Positions 41,432 through 49,207 of a DNA stretch of 64,000 bases are shown one piece after another. Every line of letters starts with the position of its first letter. The stretch's first letter is position 1. The stretch is taken from the NCBI RefSeq assembly GCF_017304615.1, contig NZ_JAFKLZ010000003.1, forward strand, positions 1 through 64,000. Reading direction: 5' to 3'. A program made the translations under genes and the position numbers. The DNA comes from Sphingomonas sp. (GTDB lineage: Bacteria > Pseudomonadota > Alphaproteobacteria > Sphingomonadales > Sphingomonadaceae). The notes beneath the pieces are model-generated. The model had not been told where the DNA came from. It did not search any database and saw only the letters and a list, made by a program, of their open reading frames with translations.

Positions 41432-42730
41432 TCACGCAACGCCCGCGGCGAGCGCACGGCGATAAGGCCGCATCGCCGCCAGCGCGCACAATAGCGAGAT
41501 CAGCAGCGCGATCGGCAGCGTGATCGACAGCGCCTCGCCGAGCCGCGCCTCGTCGCGCAGCACGCCATCCGTGACGAAGGCGACCAATGTCGGCCCAAGG
41601 CCGAGCCCGATCAGATTGACGGCCAGAACGGCCACCGCATGCTGCATGCCGCGCAGGCGCGGAGGAGTCAGCAACTGGAGCGTCGCCGGCCCCGATCCGA
41701 TCACTACCGTCAGGAAATAGACCGCCGGCACGAGAAGGGCGAGGCTCCAGTCGGCGTTCGGCATCAGCGGCGCGGCAATCACGAACGGCATCGCCAGCGT
41801 AGCTGCGCTCGCCATCACCCGCAGGCGTCCATCTTCGCGTCCGGCCCGGACCAGCCAGTCGCCGATGAGACCGGCGCTGAGCGTTCCGGCGGAACCGGCG
41901 AGCATCGTTACCAGGCCGAGACGGCCACCGATCTCGCCCGCCGCCATGCCAAAGCTGCGGTGGAAAAAGGTCGGCGCCCAGGCCGACAGGCCGTAGGTCG
42001 CTATCGCGGTGGTCGCTACCGCAAGATTGATGAGCACGACCGGCGCGGCGCGCGCGCGAAACCAGCGCAGCACGTCCGGAAGCGTCGGGGCCGCAATCGC
42101 TCCGCTGCTCCGCGCAGGCTCCCGTAGCAACGCCACCAGCAGGCCGATCGCGAGGCCCGGCAGCCCAAGCAGCAGGAACACCATCTGCCATCCGCGAACC
42201 GTGCCAAGCAGCGGCAGCACCGCGCTTTCGGGCAGGTGCCGGATCGCCACGGCACCCAGCACGAGCGCCAGCCCCGATCCGAGATGCGGCCCGAGACTGT
42301 AGAGGCCGATCGCGATGCCTTGGCGACGCGGCGGAAAATAATCGCCGATCAGCGAATACGCGGAAGGCGTCATCGCCGCCTCGCCGATGCCGACACCCAT
42401 CCGTGCCAGCAGCAATTGGAGATAGCCGCTCGCCAGCCCGCACCCGGCCGTCGCGACGCTCCAGATCGCAACCGCGCCGCCGAGCAGGTTCGTCCGCACG
42501 CCAAGATCGACCAGCCGCCCCACCGGGAGACCGGCGAGCGACAGCACCAGCGCGAACGACAGGCCTTGCAACAGGCTGATCTGGAGATCGCTCAGGTGAA
42601 GATCATGCTTGATCGGTTCGACCAGCAGGTTGAGCAACTGGCGATCGACGAAGGCCAGGATGTACGCGAGGATCAGGATGACGAGCGCGAACCAGGCATA
42701 GCGGCCGGGTCGCGTGGCTGTGACTGTCAT
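41432..42730 (-). CDS. Major facilitator superfamily transporter, cargo cluster A
   Basis: A 432-residue inner-membrane carrier with about 12 helices. The first loop carries the MFS motif (LAGLPVGRLVDLGVRTNLLG). Helix 1 reads WFALVILILAYILAFVDRQL, like spinster/hexuronate-type carriers, and EAAMTPSAYSLIGDYFPPRR is conserved. The gene overlaps the metallophosphoesterase stop by 4 bp. It is homologous to the MFS gene at 59348-60655. It probably imports the product released in the periplasm, or the intact substrate. Confidence 0.92.
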   Translation of the reverse strand: MTVTATRPGRYAWFALVILILAYILAFVDRQLLNLLVEPIKHDLHLSDLQISLLQGLSFALVLSLAGLPVGRLVDLGVRTNLLGGAVAIWSVATAGCGLASGYLQLLLARMGVGIGEAAMTPSAYSLIGDYFPPRRQGIAIGLYSLGPHLGSGLALVLGAVAIRHLPESAVLPLLGTVRGWQMVFLLLGLPGLAIGLLVALLREPARSSGAIAAPTLPDVLRWFRARAAPVVLINLAVATTAIATYGLSAWAPTFFHRSFGMAAGEIGGRLGLVTMLAGSAGTLSAGLIGDWLVRAGREDGRLRVMASAATLAMPFVIAAPLMPNADWSLALLVPAVYFLTVVIGSGPATLQLLTPPRLRGMQHAVAVLAVNLIGLGLGPTLVAFVTDGVLRDEARLGEALSITLPIALLISLLCALAAMRPYRRALAAGVA

Positions 42731-43566
42731 CGTCCGCCCAAGGCGCGCAGCGCTGCCGCCTGATCGGGATAGACGTGAACGTGATCAAGCAGGTCGTGTT
42801 CGACCATCCCGGCGGGGTGCACCAGCGCGAAATCGTAGGCGTCGGCCGTCAGTGTCAGCAGCATCATCGCGGTTTCCTTCTCGCCGATCCGTTCCTGTGC
42901 CACGTCGGGCAGGACGAACGCTGTCGAGGGCACCCAGACATGCTCTACCCCGCCGATGTGAAGCTTGCGCGACTGATGCGTGTGCCCCGATGCTACGAAG
43001 CGGAGATCGATTGCCGCCAGCCGGCGCAACAGGTCGTCGCGCGCCGCTACGGGCACATAGCGGTGGTGGCGGCTGGTATCGGCGGGGCCCTCGCGGAACA
43101 ACGGCTTGTGCAGGAACAGGCCAACCGGCCCAGTGATCGATGGCAGCAGCGCCTCTAGCCACGTTGCCTGTTCCGCCTCGAGCGTGTCGCAGCGGCCCAG
43201 CAGTTGCGCGTTGAGGCCGATCAGCGTCCAGCCTGCGGTCTGCTGCATCCAATAGCTCCAGCCGAACGCCGCCTCATATCGATCGAGCCGTTGCGGGCTG
43301 ACCAGGGTTTTGGCGGTTTCCCCCGGATTATCGCCGATATCGTGATTGCCGGGGATCATTCTAAGCGGGCTGGGCCAGTCGGCGAGCTGTGCGGCGGCAT
43401 AGCCAAGTTCATCGGACCGCACCGCGCCATCGGCGGTGATATCACCAAGGTGGATGGTGAGATCGATCGCCTGCGTGGAAATCCAGCGCTTTGCGGCTAG
43501 GAGATTGGCGTCGAAGGCCGGCTCGAAGGGGGTGAGGTGGGTGTCCGAGATGAGCGCGATCTGCAT
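42727..43566 (-). CDS. Calcineurin-like metallophosphoesterase, cargo cluster A
   Basis: A 279-residue enzyme from ATG 43566 (MQIALISDTHLTPFEPAFDA). All metal-binding blocks are present: SDTHL, HLGDITADG, IPGNHDIGD, FLHKPLF and SGHTHQSRKL. The class III cyclic nucleotide/glycerophosphodiester type (CpdA, GpdQ) hydrolyses phosphodiesters. There is no signal peptide, so it should act in the cytoplasm. It is divergent from the LysR gene across a 137-bp promoter region. Confidence 0.9.
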   Translation of the reverse strand: MQIALISDTHLTPFEPAFDANLLAAKRWISTQAIDLTIHLGDITADGAVRSDELGYAAAQLADWPSPLRMIPGNHDIGDNPGETAKTLVSPQRLDRYEAAFGWSYWMQQTAGWTLIGLNAQLLGRCDTLEAEQATWLEALLPSITGPVGLFLHKPLFREGPADTSRHHRYVPVAARDDLLRRLAAIDLRFVASGHTHQSRKLHIGGVEHVWVPSTAFVLPDVAQERIGEKETAMMLLTLTADAYDFALVHPAGMVEHDLLDHVHVYPDQAAALRALGGR

Positions 43567-43622
43567 TGCGCGTCTTTGCAGGAGCGATGCACCCCGCCCA
43601 ATCACAAGCGATGCAACGGACC

Positions 43623-43637
43623 TTGCGCATCGCGCAA
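43623..43637. promoter_or_regulatory. Putative LysR-regulator binding site
   Basis: The palindrome TTGCGCATCGCGCAA contains the LysR-type T-N11-A core (T43624, A43636) with 5-bp arms. It lies between the divergent metallophosphoesterase and LysR starts, where such regulators normally bind. Confidence 0.6.
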
Positions 43638-43703
43638 TGCCCGGAGTCCCGGAACTTGCACAAACCGGCGTTAGTGTGGCGCATCGATGCCCGGAGACCC
43701 GTT

Positions 43704-44645
43704 ATGCGCCGCCAAGCCCCGCCGCTCGATGCCACCGAGGCATTCCTCGCTGCCGCACGCGCACCGTCGTTCCGCGCGGCTGCGGACGAAATCGCGCTAA
43801 GCCCTTCGGCCTTTTCCCGCCGCATCCAGTTGCTGGAGAATTTCGTCGGCAGCGCGCTTTTCGATCGCTCGGGACCCACGGTGCAACTCACCGAGGCCGG
43901 CGCGAGATATTTTGCCGAGGTCGCCCCGGCGATGGACGCGATCCGCTGCGCGACGGCGCGCCTGCGAGAACAGGCTACCAGCCGGGTGCTGCGGATCGTC
44001 ACGTCGCACTCGCTGGCGGTCGGCTGGTTGATCCCACGCATGTCCGCCTTGCAAGAGGAGCATGACATCGAACTCGATCTTTCGATCAGCCGCGATCCGC
44101 AGGCGCTGACCTCGGGCAGCGCCGATGTCGCGATCTGGGGCGGGCGCAACGCGGAGTGCGACTTCGCGCGCGACCGACTGGTCGACTTGAGCGCGGTGCT
44201 CGTCTGCGGCACGCGCATGGCGAACGGGCGTGAGCCGCCGCGCTCGATCGCTGAACTGACGGGCCACCGCCTGCTCGCCGCCAAAACACCCGAACATAGC
44301 TGGCATCGCTGGTTCGACACGATGGGGCTCGATGCAGAGCGTGCCGATCCCGTAATGTCGTTCGATACCGTTCATCTGGTCTATGAAGCGGCAGCGAGCG
44401 GCCTTGGCATGGCGCTTGCCATTCCATTGCTGTCGGATCGCTTCATAAAGGAGCGGCGGCTTTTGCCGCTGCCCGGCCCGTCAATGCCGCTCGATCTCGA
44501 TTACAGCATCTACTATGCGACGCCAGAGGTTGCGCGCCGTCCATTGATCCGCAGCTTCGTTCGCTGGCTCGAACGCGGGGTTGCGGGATCGCTTGCAGAG
44601 TTCCAGGTCTGGAGCGCGCCGCCCGTCGCGCTCCACGCCGCCTGA
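43704..44645 (+). CDS. LysR-family transcriptional regulator, cargo cluster A
   Basis: A 313-residue regulator of the GcvA-like group. ATG 43704 starts at the usual distance from the helix-turn-helix (ATEAFLAAARAPSFRAAADE; IALSPSAFSRRIQLLENFVG; SALFDRSGPTVQLTEAG). The effector domain begins near SRVLRIVTSHSLAVGWLIPR. It is divergent from the MPE-MFS-receptor operon, so it probably controls it in response to the substrate. It is homologous to the regulator at 60705-61664. Confidence 0.92.
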   Translation: MRRQAPPLDATEAFLAAARAPSFRAAADEIALSPSAFSRRIQLLENFVGSALFDRSGPTVQLTEAGARYFAEVAPAMDAIRCATARLREQATSRVLRIVTSHSLAVGWLIPRMSALQEEHDIELDLSISRDPQALTSGSADVAIWGGRNAECDFARDRLVDLSAVLVCGTRMANGREPPRSIAELTGHRLLAAKTPEHSWHRWFDTMGLDAERADPVMSFDTVHLVYEAAASGLGMALAIPLLSDRFIKERRLLPLPGPSMPLDLDYSIYYATPEVARRPLIRSFVRWLERGVAGSLAEFQVWSAPPVALHAA

Positions 44646-44647
44646 TA

Positions 44648-45271
44648 TCAGACTGCGCCAACGCGCGGCGTAGCGTCACTCAGGTGGAGCCGGGTCTCGA
44701 TCCCGTTCTCGACAAGGAACATCGTCCCCTGCGGCGCATCCTCCGCGATCGGCACACCGTTGAACGGTTCACCGGCCGCCAACAGCCCCCGCAAGACGCG
44801 CAGCGTCATGCCGTGACTGACCACCAGCACATCCCGGTCGGGTGACAGCGTCACCAGCCAGTCCCGCAGCCGCGCCGCGACGGTCGGATAATCCTCCCCG
44901 CCAGGCGGCTGCACTGTGAACAGACGCCGATCGGTGCACAGGATCACGCCGTCCGCGGCAATGACGTCCGCGTAGAGCCGCCCCTCCCACGCGCCAACCT
45001 CGAGTTCGACCAGTCGAGGATCGGTGGACACGTCGAAGAAATTCCGGTGAAGATGCTCGACAATGATCGCGACGGTTTGCAACGCCCGTCCCGCCGTCGA
45101 TGCCCAGATGTCGATTTCGCGAGGGTCGGCCAGGAAATCGGCAAGCGCGGCGCCCATCGCTTCGGCCTGAGCGATGCCGGTGCGGCTGAGTGGCGTATGG
45201 GCGCTGTTGCCCTGCATTCGGGCGACCGCATTATAGACGGTCTCACCATGGCGAGCGAGGAAATAGCGCAT
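44648..45271 (-). CDS. Histidine phosphatase (phosphoglycerate mutase-like), cargo cluster A
   Basis: A 207-residue enzyme. ATG 45271 directly precedes the catalytic motif (MRYFLARHGETVYNAVARMQ). ASTAGRALQTVAIIVEH, LVELEVGAWEGRLYAD and the second His in VLVVSHGMTLRVLRG complete the family core. There is no signal peptide. It is convergent with LysR, with 2 bp between stops. Paired with the diesterase it could remove the remaining phosphomonoester. It is homologous to the gene at 55439-56059. Confidence 0.9.
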   Translation of the reverse strand: MRYFLARHGETVYNAVARMQGNSAHTPLSRTGIAQAEAMGAALADFLADPREIDIWASTAGRALQTVAIIVEHLHRNFFDVSTDPRLVELEVGAWEGRLYADVIAADGVILCTDRRLFTVQPPGGEDYPTVAARLRDWLVTLSPDRDVLVVSHGMTLRVLRGLLAAGEPFNGVPIAEDAPQGTMFLVENGIETRLHLSDATPRVGAV

Positions 45272-45562
45272 CTGAAATTGCTCGCTAACGGACAGACAGT
45301 ACATGTCGATCCGACGGCTGCCCGTTCGGGACAAGTGCAAAGGATGCACGACGCGTTGCGATTGGTCGAAAGCGATCGTGATTGGAGATCAATGAAGGAC
45401 GGCTGCCGGATCGGGCACGAGCGGCAGGAGTGTCGACACTTGGGCGCGTTGCCAATGGCCCGCTTCGACCAGTCCGATCGGCCGCTTCCAGGACCGGACG
45501 TTCACCGAAGTAGGATTGAAAGACTGGCCCTGGTCGGTACATGCCATTGCTCGGCGGGTACG

Positions 45563-45659
45563 GGCGCTCTGATTATGTGCAGTCCGGCGGGGCCGGACGC
45601 CCGGCCGGATGGGCAATGCCCAGCGGGGTCTACATAATCTCCCAGGGGTCATAATCGCG
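45563..45659 (-). repeat. Right 97-bp end of the RIT element
   Basis: The reverse complement of 35463-35559 with about five mismatches, mainly within the internal hairpin. It lies about 290 bp upstream of the cluster A phosphatase start and 180 bp before the next island gene. Short frames crossing both ends encode the same peptide (GALIMCSPAG), confirming the duplication. Confidence 0.85.
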
Positions 45660-45837
45660 ATTATGCAGATATCCGCATAACAGCGAATACGATGTTTTCT
45701 CAAGCTGATCGTTGCGCGCGGGCGCCGAACCGAACCCGGCGACGGTTTCGTCGTCGGGCATTTTCTGCTATATTCCTGACGCGCTATGGTGGCTGGTGGA
45801 AGCGCGTCCAACCCTTTGAAGAAAAGGACGTGACGCC

Positions 45838-46233
45838 ATGCTTATCCTGTTTCCACTGACGTTGATCGGTGTCGGTTTTCTGATTTACGCGCTGTTCGCC
45901 AGCGCGACGCTGGCGCTACCGATCGGCGCCGGCCTGGCGGCCGGCTTTGGCAGCGCCGCGCTCGGCGTCGCTCCGCTGCCGTCGGTAATCATCGGCATCG
46001 CTGCCTTCATGAGCGTGATCGCGATCGGTCGCTTCGCGGCGCTATCGCTGTCGAACCGCCCGGCACGCGGCATGTTGATCGCGGGTTTTGCCATTCCGGC
46101 TGCGATTGCGGGCTTCTCGGTCGCGAGCGCCTTTGCATCGCTCGCAGGCTTTGCCAGCATCGCCATTGCACTCGTTGCTGGTGGCTTGAGCGGCGCTATC
46201 GCCGCGCAAAGGCTCACCGGCCCGGTCGCCTGA
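45838..46233 (+). CDS. Small four-helix membrane protein
   Basis: A 131-residue, very hydrophobic Ala/Gly-rich protein with four membrane segments: residues 2-20 (LILFPLTLIGVGFLIYALF), about 24-45, 48-68 (PSVIIGIAAFMSVIAIGRFA) and 80-122. No family is recognised. It is the first intact island gene after the RIT right end and is followed by a strong terminator. Small membrane proteins at this backbone position may relate to mating or surface exclusion, but that is a guess. Confidence 0.65.
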   Translation: MLILFPLTLIGVGFLIYALFASATLALPIGAGLAAGFGSAALGVAPLPSVIIGIAAFMSVIAIGRFAALSLSNRPARGMLIAGFAIPAAIAGFSVASAFASLAGFASIAIALVAGGLSGAIAAQRLTGPVA

Positions 46234-46267
46234 TCACAGCAATATCGTCGTCATTTCTCCTCACTTC

Positions 46268-46300
46268 GCCCCGCCCGGTCGTTCCGGGCGGGGCTTTCTG
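46268..46300 (+). terminator. Rho-independent terminator after the small membrane protein
   Basis: A perfect 11-bp stem (GCCCCGCCCGG / CCGGGCGGGGC) with a TCGTT loop at 46268-46294, followed by TTTCTG. The stem is identical to the terminator at 47230. Confidence 0.88.
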
Positions 46301-46888
46301 TAGGCCCACGATGCCATTGCCCGGGAGGGGCGATGGGCTCAGCCGGGTCGCTGTCCGTCTCTGAAAGCGATGAGCTCGATCGTTCCGGCATGCAGATGGC
46401 GAGCCAGCGGTCCACTATGCTGCGGTCATCGGCGGACAAGTATCCAGGAGCGCGACTCCGCACGGCCTGAGTCTTTCTGGCCACGGGGTTTCCGGTGGTG
46501 GAGCGGGGTCGAGACCGAACGGACGCCCGCCTGTCTGCAGGCAGATCTATCCGGCAACACGCTCTCGGCGTCGGGCTTCTGGACGGGCGGTTACGCTGGG
46601 GCCACGTCTCCTTCCGGCAGATCCGGACCCGTGCCCAAACGGCCTCTCGAAATGGCTTGATGACCGAAACCGGCTTCGCCTCTGCCGCTCGGGGCCGCAA
46701 CGGCTTTGGGTCACTTTTTTCCCCTGCCGGCTTCGCCGTCATTCCTCGCGGGGACAAAAAAGCGCCCCGCCGCCGTCCTCCAGCTGCGCTTGCGGGTCTT
46801 CGACTGCAGCCGCGGCAGCCCCGGTCACCTTCAACGCCATCGAGGCCGTGATGGGCACGGGCTCGTGGATCAAGACTGGAGACTTAAC
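46301..46888. other. Long GC-rich region before the DUF736 gene
   Basis: 588 bp without a convincing gene. A minus-strand frame of 168 codons crosses the terminator and has no ribosome site. A run GTCACTTTTTTCCCC near 46710 and several hairpins suggest a long untranslated leader or decayed genes. The DUF736 start is preceded by CTGGAGACTTAAC. Confidence 0.45.
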
Positions 46889-47215
46889 ATGGCTACCATC
46901 GGCACCTTCAAGAAGACCGCCAACAACGAGTTCGTCGGCGACATCGTCACCCTCGGCGTCCAGGCCAAAGGCGTCCGCGTCGTTCCCGACAGCAACCGCG
47001 CCAACGACAATGCGCCCTCGCACAGGGTTTTCGTCGGCCGGGCTGAAATCGGCGCTGCCTGGACCAAGGAATCCAACGAAGGCCGCGCATATCTCGGCCT
47101 CAAGCTCGACGATCCGAGCTTCACCGCTCCGATCTACGCCAATCTGTTCGACGACGAGGACGGCGAGACCTACAACCTGATCTGGTCGCGCCCGACCCGC
47201 CGCAACGGCGACTGA
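46889..47215 (+). CDS. DUF736 island protein
   Basis: A 108-residue protein of the DUF736 family (MATIGTFKKTANNEFVGDIV; RAEIGAAWTKESNEGRAYLG then LKLDDPSFTAPIYANLF; YNLIWSRP). It is very common on alphaproteobacterial plasmids and integrative elements, where it is often highly expressed. Its biochemical role is unknown. ATG 46889 follows a GGAG site. A terminator ends the gene at 47230. Confidence 0.93.
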   Translation: MATIGTFKKTANNEFVGDIVTLGVQAKGVRVVPDSNRANDNAPSHRVFVGRAEIGAAWTKESNEGRAYLGLKLDDPSFTAPIYANLFDDEDGETYNLIWSRPTRRNGD

Positions 47216-47229
47216 GCCGAACCGATCAA

Positions 47230-47262
47230 GCCCCGCCCGGAACGACCGGGCGGGGCTTTCGT
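47230..47262 (+). terminator. Rho-independent terminator after the DUF736 gene
   Basis: An 11-bp perfect stem, GCCCCGCCCGG / CCGGGCGGGGC, with an AACGA loop at 47230-47256, then TTTCGTTTG. The whole 27-mer is the reverse complement of the one at 46268. Confidence 0.88.
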
Positions 47263-47389
47263 TTGATCCATTTTGGTCGTAATATTAACCACTTAGGATA
47301 ACCCATGCTTATCCGGCGATAAGCGCGGGCGGCCTTGTGTCGCGAATCATTCGCAACATACTTCGACGTTGCAGGGGGCATCGAGGAGT

Positions 47390-48230
47390 ATGGCGATGCC
47401 GGGTTACCACAGAATGCGCCTGCCCGAGGCTTATCGGGCGCTGCTGACGTTGAATGCCCGCGAGTTTGCGTGGGAATGGGTGCGGCGCAATCCTGACTTT
47501 CGTTCGCTCTGGGCGTCGGCCGGCGCGGCGGCTCGCCGCAGCTCTGCGCTCGCCCAAACCGCCATCCGGCGTTCGGCGCGCACCATAATAGATCTTCCGC
47601 AGCATCCTCTGACGCGGAGGTGGTCCCTTTGGGGCCTCACCTTTCGCGGTCGATCCCGACACCCCGGCGACGGACGCGCCGCCGGTCGCCTGGCTGCCAT
47701 CGCTCGACGCGACCGCGTTGACGGTCATACGACCGGTGCCATGGGCGCAAACGATAGGCGATTTGCTCTTCCGGCCATCGGCTTGGGGTGATCGCGTCGT
47801 TCGCATTTCCACCCCCGGTGGGCTATCGCTGCTGATCCGTAGGCATAGCGCCCCGGAATTGCCGCTTTGGATTCCCGCCGAGCTCGAGCCGGTGTCGGGC
47901 AAGCCGTTTGGGCTTTATCTCCATCCTGACCGACACCACAGCGACCGGATCCGCGCGGCCGAGACCTTCCGACGCGCGGTCGGGCTTGGCGCGCCGTTGC
48001 ACGCCCCAGCAAACCCCTATGCACACCGGCAGGCAGCGATGCTCTGCATTCACGATCTGCAGAGTGCCGGCGCGTCGCTACGCGACATTGCCGGAGAATT
48101 GCTCCACCCGCTGCCTGACGACTGGCGCCTGAGTTCGGAGCGCTCGGATCTGCGTCGCCTCGCCGATGCCGCGGCCGAGATGGTGTTGGGAGGATATAGG
48201 CGACTTCTTGGGGCACGTCCCAAAGCATAA
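47390..48230 (+). pseudogene. DUF6499-DUF2285 regulator-like gene with a +1 frameshift
   Basis: The N-terminal part (MAMPGYHRMRLPEAYRALLT; EFAWEWVRRNPDFRSLW) reads from ATG 47390 in one frame up to about 47641. The protein then continues in another frame (AVDPDTPATDAPPVAWLPSL; then RISTPGGLSLLIRRHS; PYAHRQAAMLCIHDLQSAGA) to the stop at 48230. One extra T in TTT at 47642-47644 explains the switch. The intact family is about 280 residues and is found beside HTH genes on these elements. It is either a pseudogene, a sequencing error or, less likely, programmed slippage. Confidence 0.8.
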
Positions 48231-48371
48231 ACACCATCATCGATGCCATGTGGTCGGATCGCGTGCCCCCGCTTTCCGGCCACCCGTGGACGCCGTTCGA
48301 CGCCGATGATCGCCGGGCTCGCGAGGCGCTGCCCGCACCGCCTCGCAGCGCCAACCTCGACGGAGTCCATC

Positions 48372-48635
48372 ATGGCCGATCTCATCAAGGATACACGCTA
48401 TTTGCGCACGAAGGAGGCCGCCCATTATGTCGGTCTTTCGGCCCGAACGCTCGAAAAGCATCGCACCTACGGCACCGGTCCCGCGTACCGGAAAATCGGC
48501 GGTCGCGTCGTCTATACGATCGAAGAACTGCGGGCCTGGTGCGATCGCGGCGCGTGCGCGTCCACCTCCGATCCGAATAACGGATCCGTGCTGCCTGCCG
48601 TGCGCCGTCCGGGCGACACGGCGGAGCACCCGTGA
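48372..48635 (+). CDS. AlpA/MerR-type helix-turn-helix protein
   Basis: An 87-residue DNA-binding protein. The winged HTH reads YLRTKEAAHYVGLSARTLEK then HRTYGTGPAYRKIGGRVVYT and IEELRAWCDRG, as in excisionase-like AlpA proteins. ATG 48372 is the only reasonable start. Its stop and the next start share TGATG. It probably regulates the transfer operon or directionality of the island. Confidence 0.88.
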   Translation: MADLIKDTRYLRTKEAAHYVGLSARTLEKHRTYGTGPAYRKIGGRVVYTIEELRAWCDRGACASTSDPNNGSVLPAVRRPGDTAEHP

Positions 48636-49207
48636 TGGTCCGCGCACTCGACCAGCACGCCGCCAGCGCCGATGTGGGGGCCACCGGCGTGCATCGCCAT
48701 CCGCTTTGCATCGGCTTGCTCGCCGGGGCGGGTGTGGCGCTCGCAGCGCTTCTCCTGCCGGCCCTGCATCGTCCGCAATTGCGACTCGTCTGGAATGCGT
48801 CCGCGAGCGTGCCGCTCGGCCTCTACGGCATCGAGCCCAACGCGGTCCCCCGCGTGGGCGACCTGGTCGCGGTGCGACCGTCGCCTGCGCTGACCCGCTT
48901 CATGGCGGAGCGCCGCTATGTCGAGGCGAATGCGCTACTGGTGAAGCCGGTCGCGGCTCTCGCCGGTACGACCTTCTGCCGCACCAATATGCGTGTCACG
49001 CTCGACGGACGCGCCGTCGCGACCGCGCTACCGCGCGACCGCTTCGGCCGTTCGCTGCCGCGTTGGTCGGGATGTCGGCGCGTGGCTCGCAATCAGCTCG
49101 TGCTGATCGCCCCGGCGCTGCGCGCGTCGTTCGACAGCCGCTATTTCGGCCCGATCGATCGTGCCCAAGTGATCGGTCGCGCGATCCCGCTGTGGACCTG
49201 GTCATGA
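48635..49207 (+). CDS. traF: TraF-like conjugative signal peptidase (S26 family)
   Basis: A 190-residue protein with one N-terminal membrane segment (LCIGLLAGAGVALAALLLPA). The S26 catalytic Ser is in NASASVPLGLYGIEP. The basic partner is in the region EANALLVKPVAALAGTTFC. RYFGPIDRAQVIGRAIPLW is the family C-terminus. In Ti/RP4 systems TraF matures the pilin. Overlaps on both sides show an operon. Confidence 0.88.
   Translation: MVRALDQHAASADVGATGVHRHPLCIGLLAGAGVALAALLLPALHRPQLRLVWNASASVPLGLYGIEPNAVPRVGDLVAVRPSPALTRFMAERRYVEANALLVKPVAALAGTTFCRTNMRVTLDGRAVATALPRDRFGRSLPRWSGCRRVARNQLVLIAPALRASFDSRYFGPIDRAQVIGRAIPLWTWS

Larger units (their letters stand above)
35463..45659. mobile_element. Recombinase-in-trio (RIT) element with metabolic cargo
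   Basis: 10.2 kb bounded by inverted 97-bp ends (35463-35559 and 45563-45659, about 92 of 97 identical). Three overlapping tyrosine recombinase genes read toward the left end. The rest is a five-gene cargo: TonB receptor, MFS, metallophosphoesterase, LysR, histidine phosphatase. RIT elements are usually little more than the three genes and their ends. No copy of the repeat exists between the first recombinase and the cargo (38748-39064), so the cargo appears to be inside the element. Confidence 0.75.

Noticed and set aside
45272..45562. Possible insertion-sequence remnant between cluster A and the RIT right end
   Set aside because: The sequence has no transposase fragment or terminal repeats that I can identify.
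46251..46757. Minus-strand frame of 168 codons upstream of the DUF736 gene
   Set aside because: It runs through a strong terminator, has no ribosome site and no recognisable domain; treated as non-coding.
47630..47650. Programmed +1/-1 frameshift in the DUF2285 gene
   Set aside because: No slippery heptamer or downstream stimulatory structure stands out; a plain single-base insertion in TTT is simpler.
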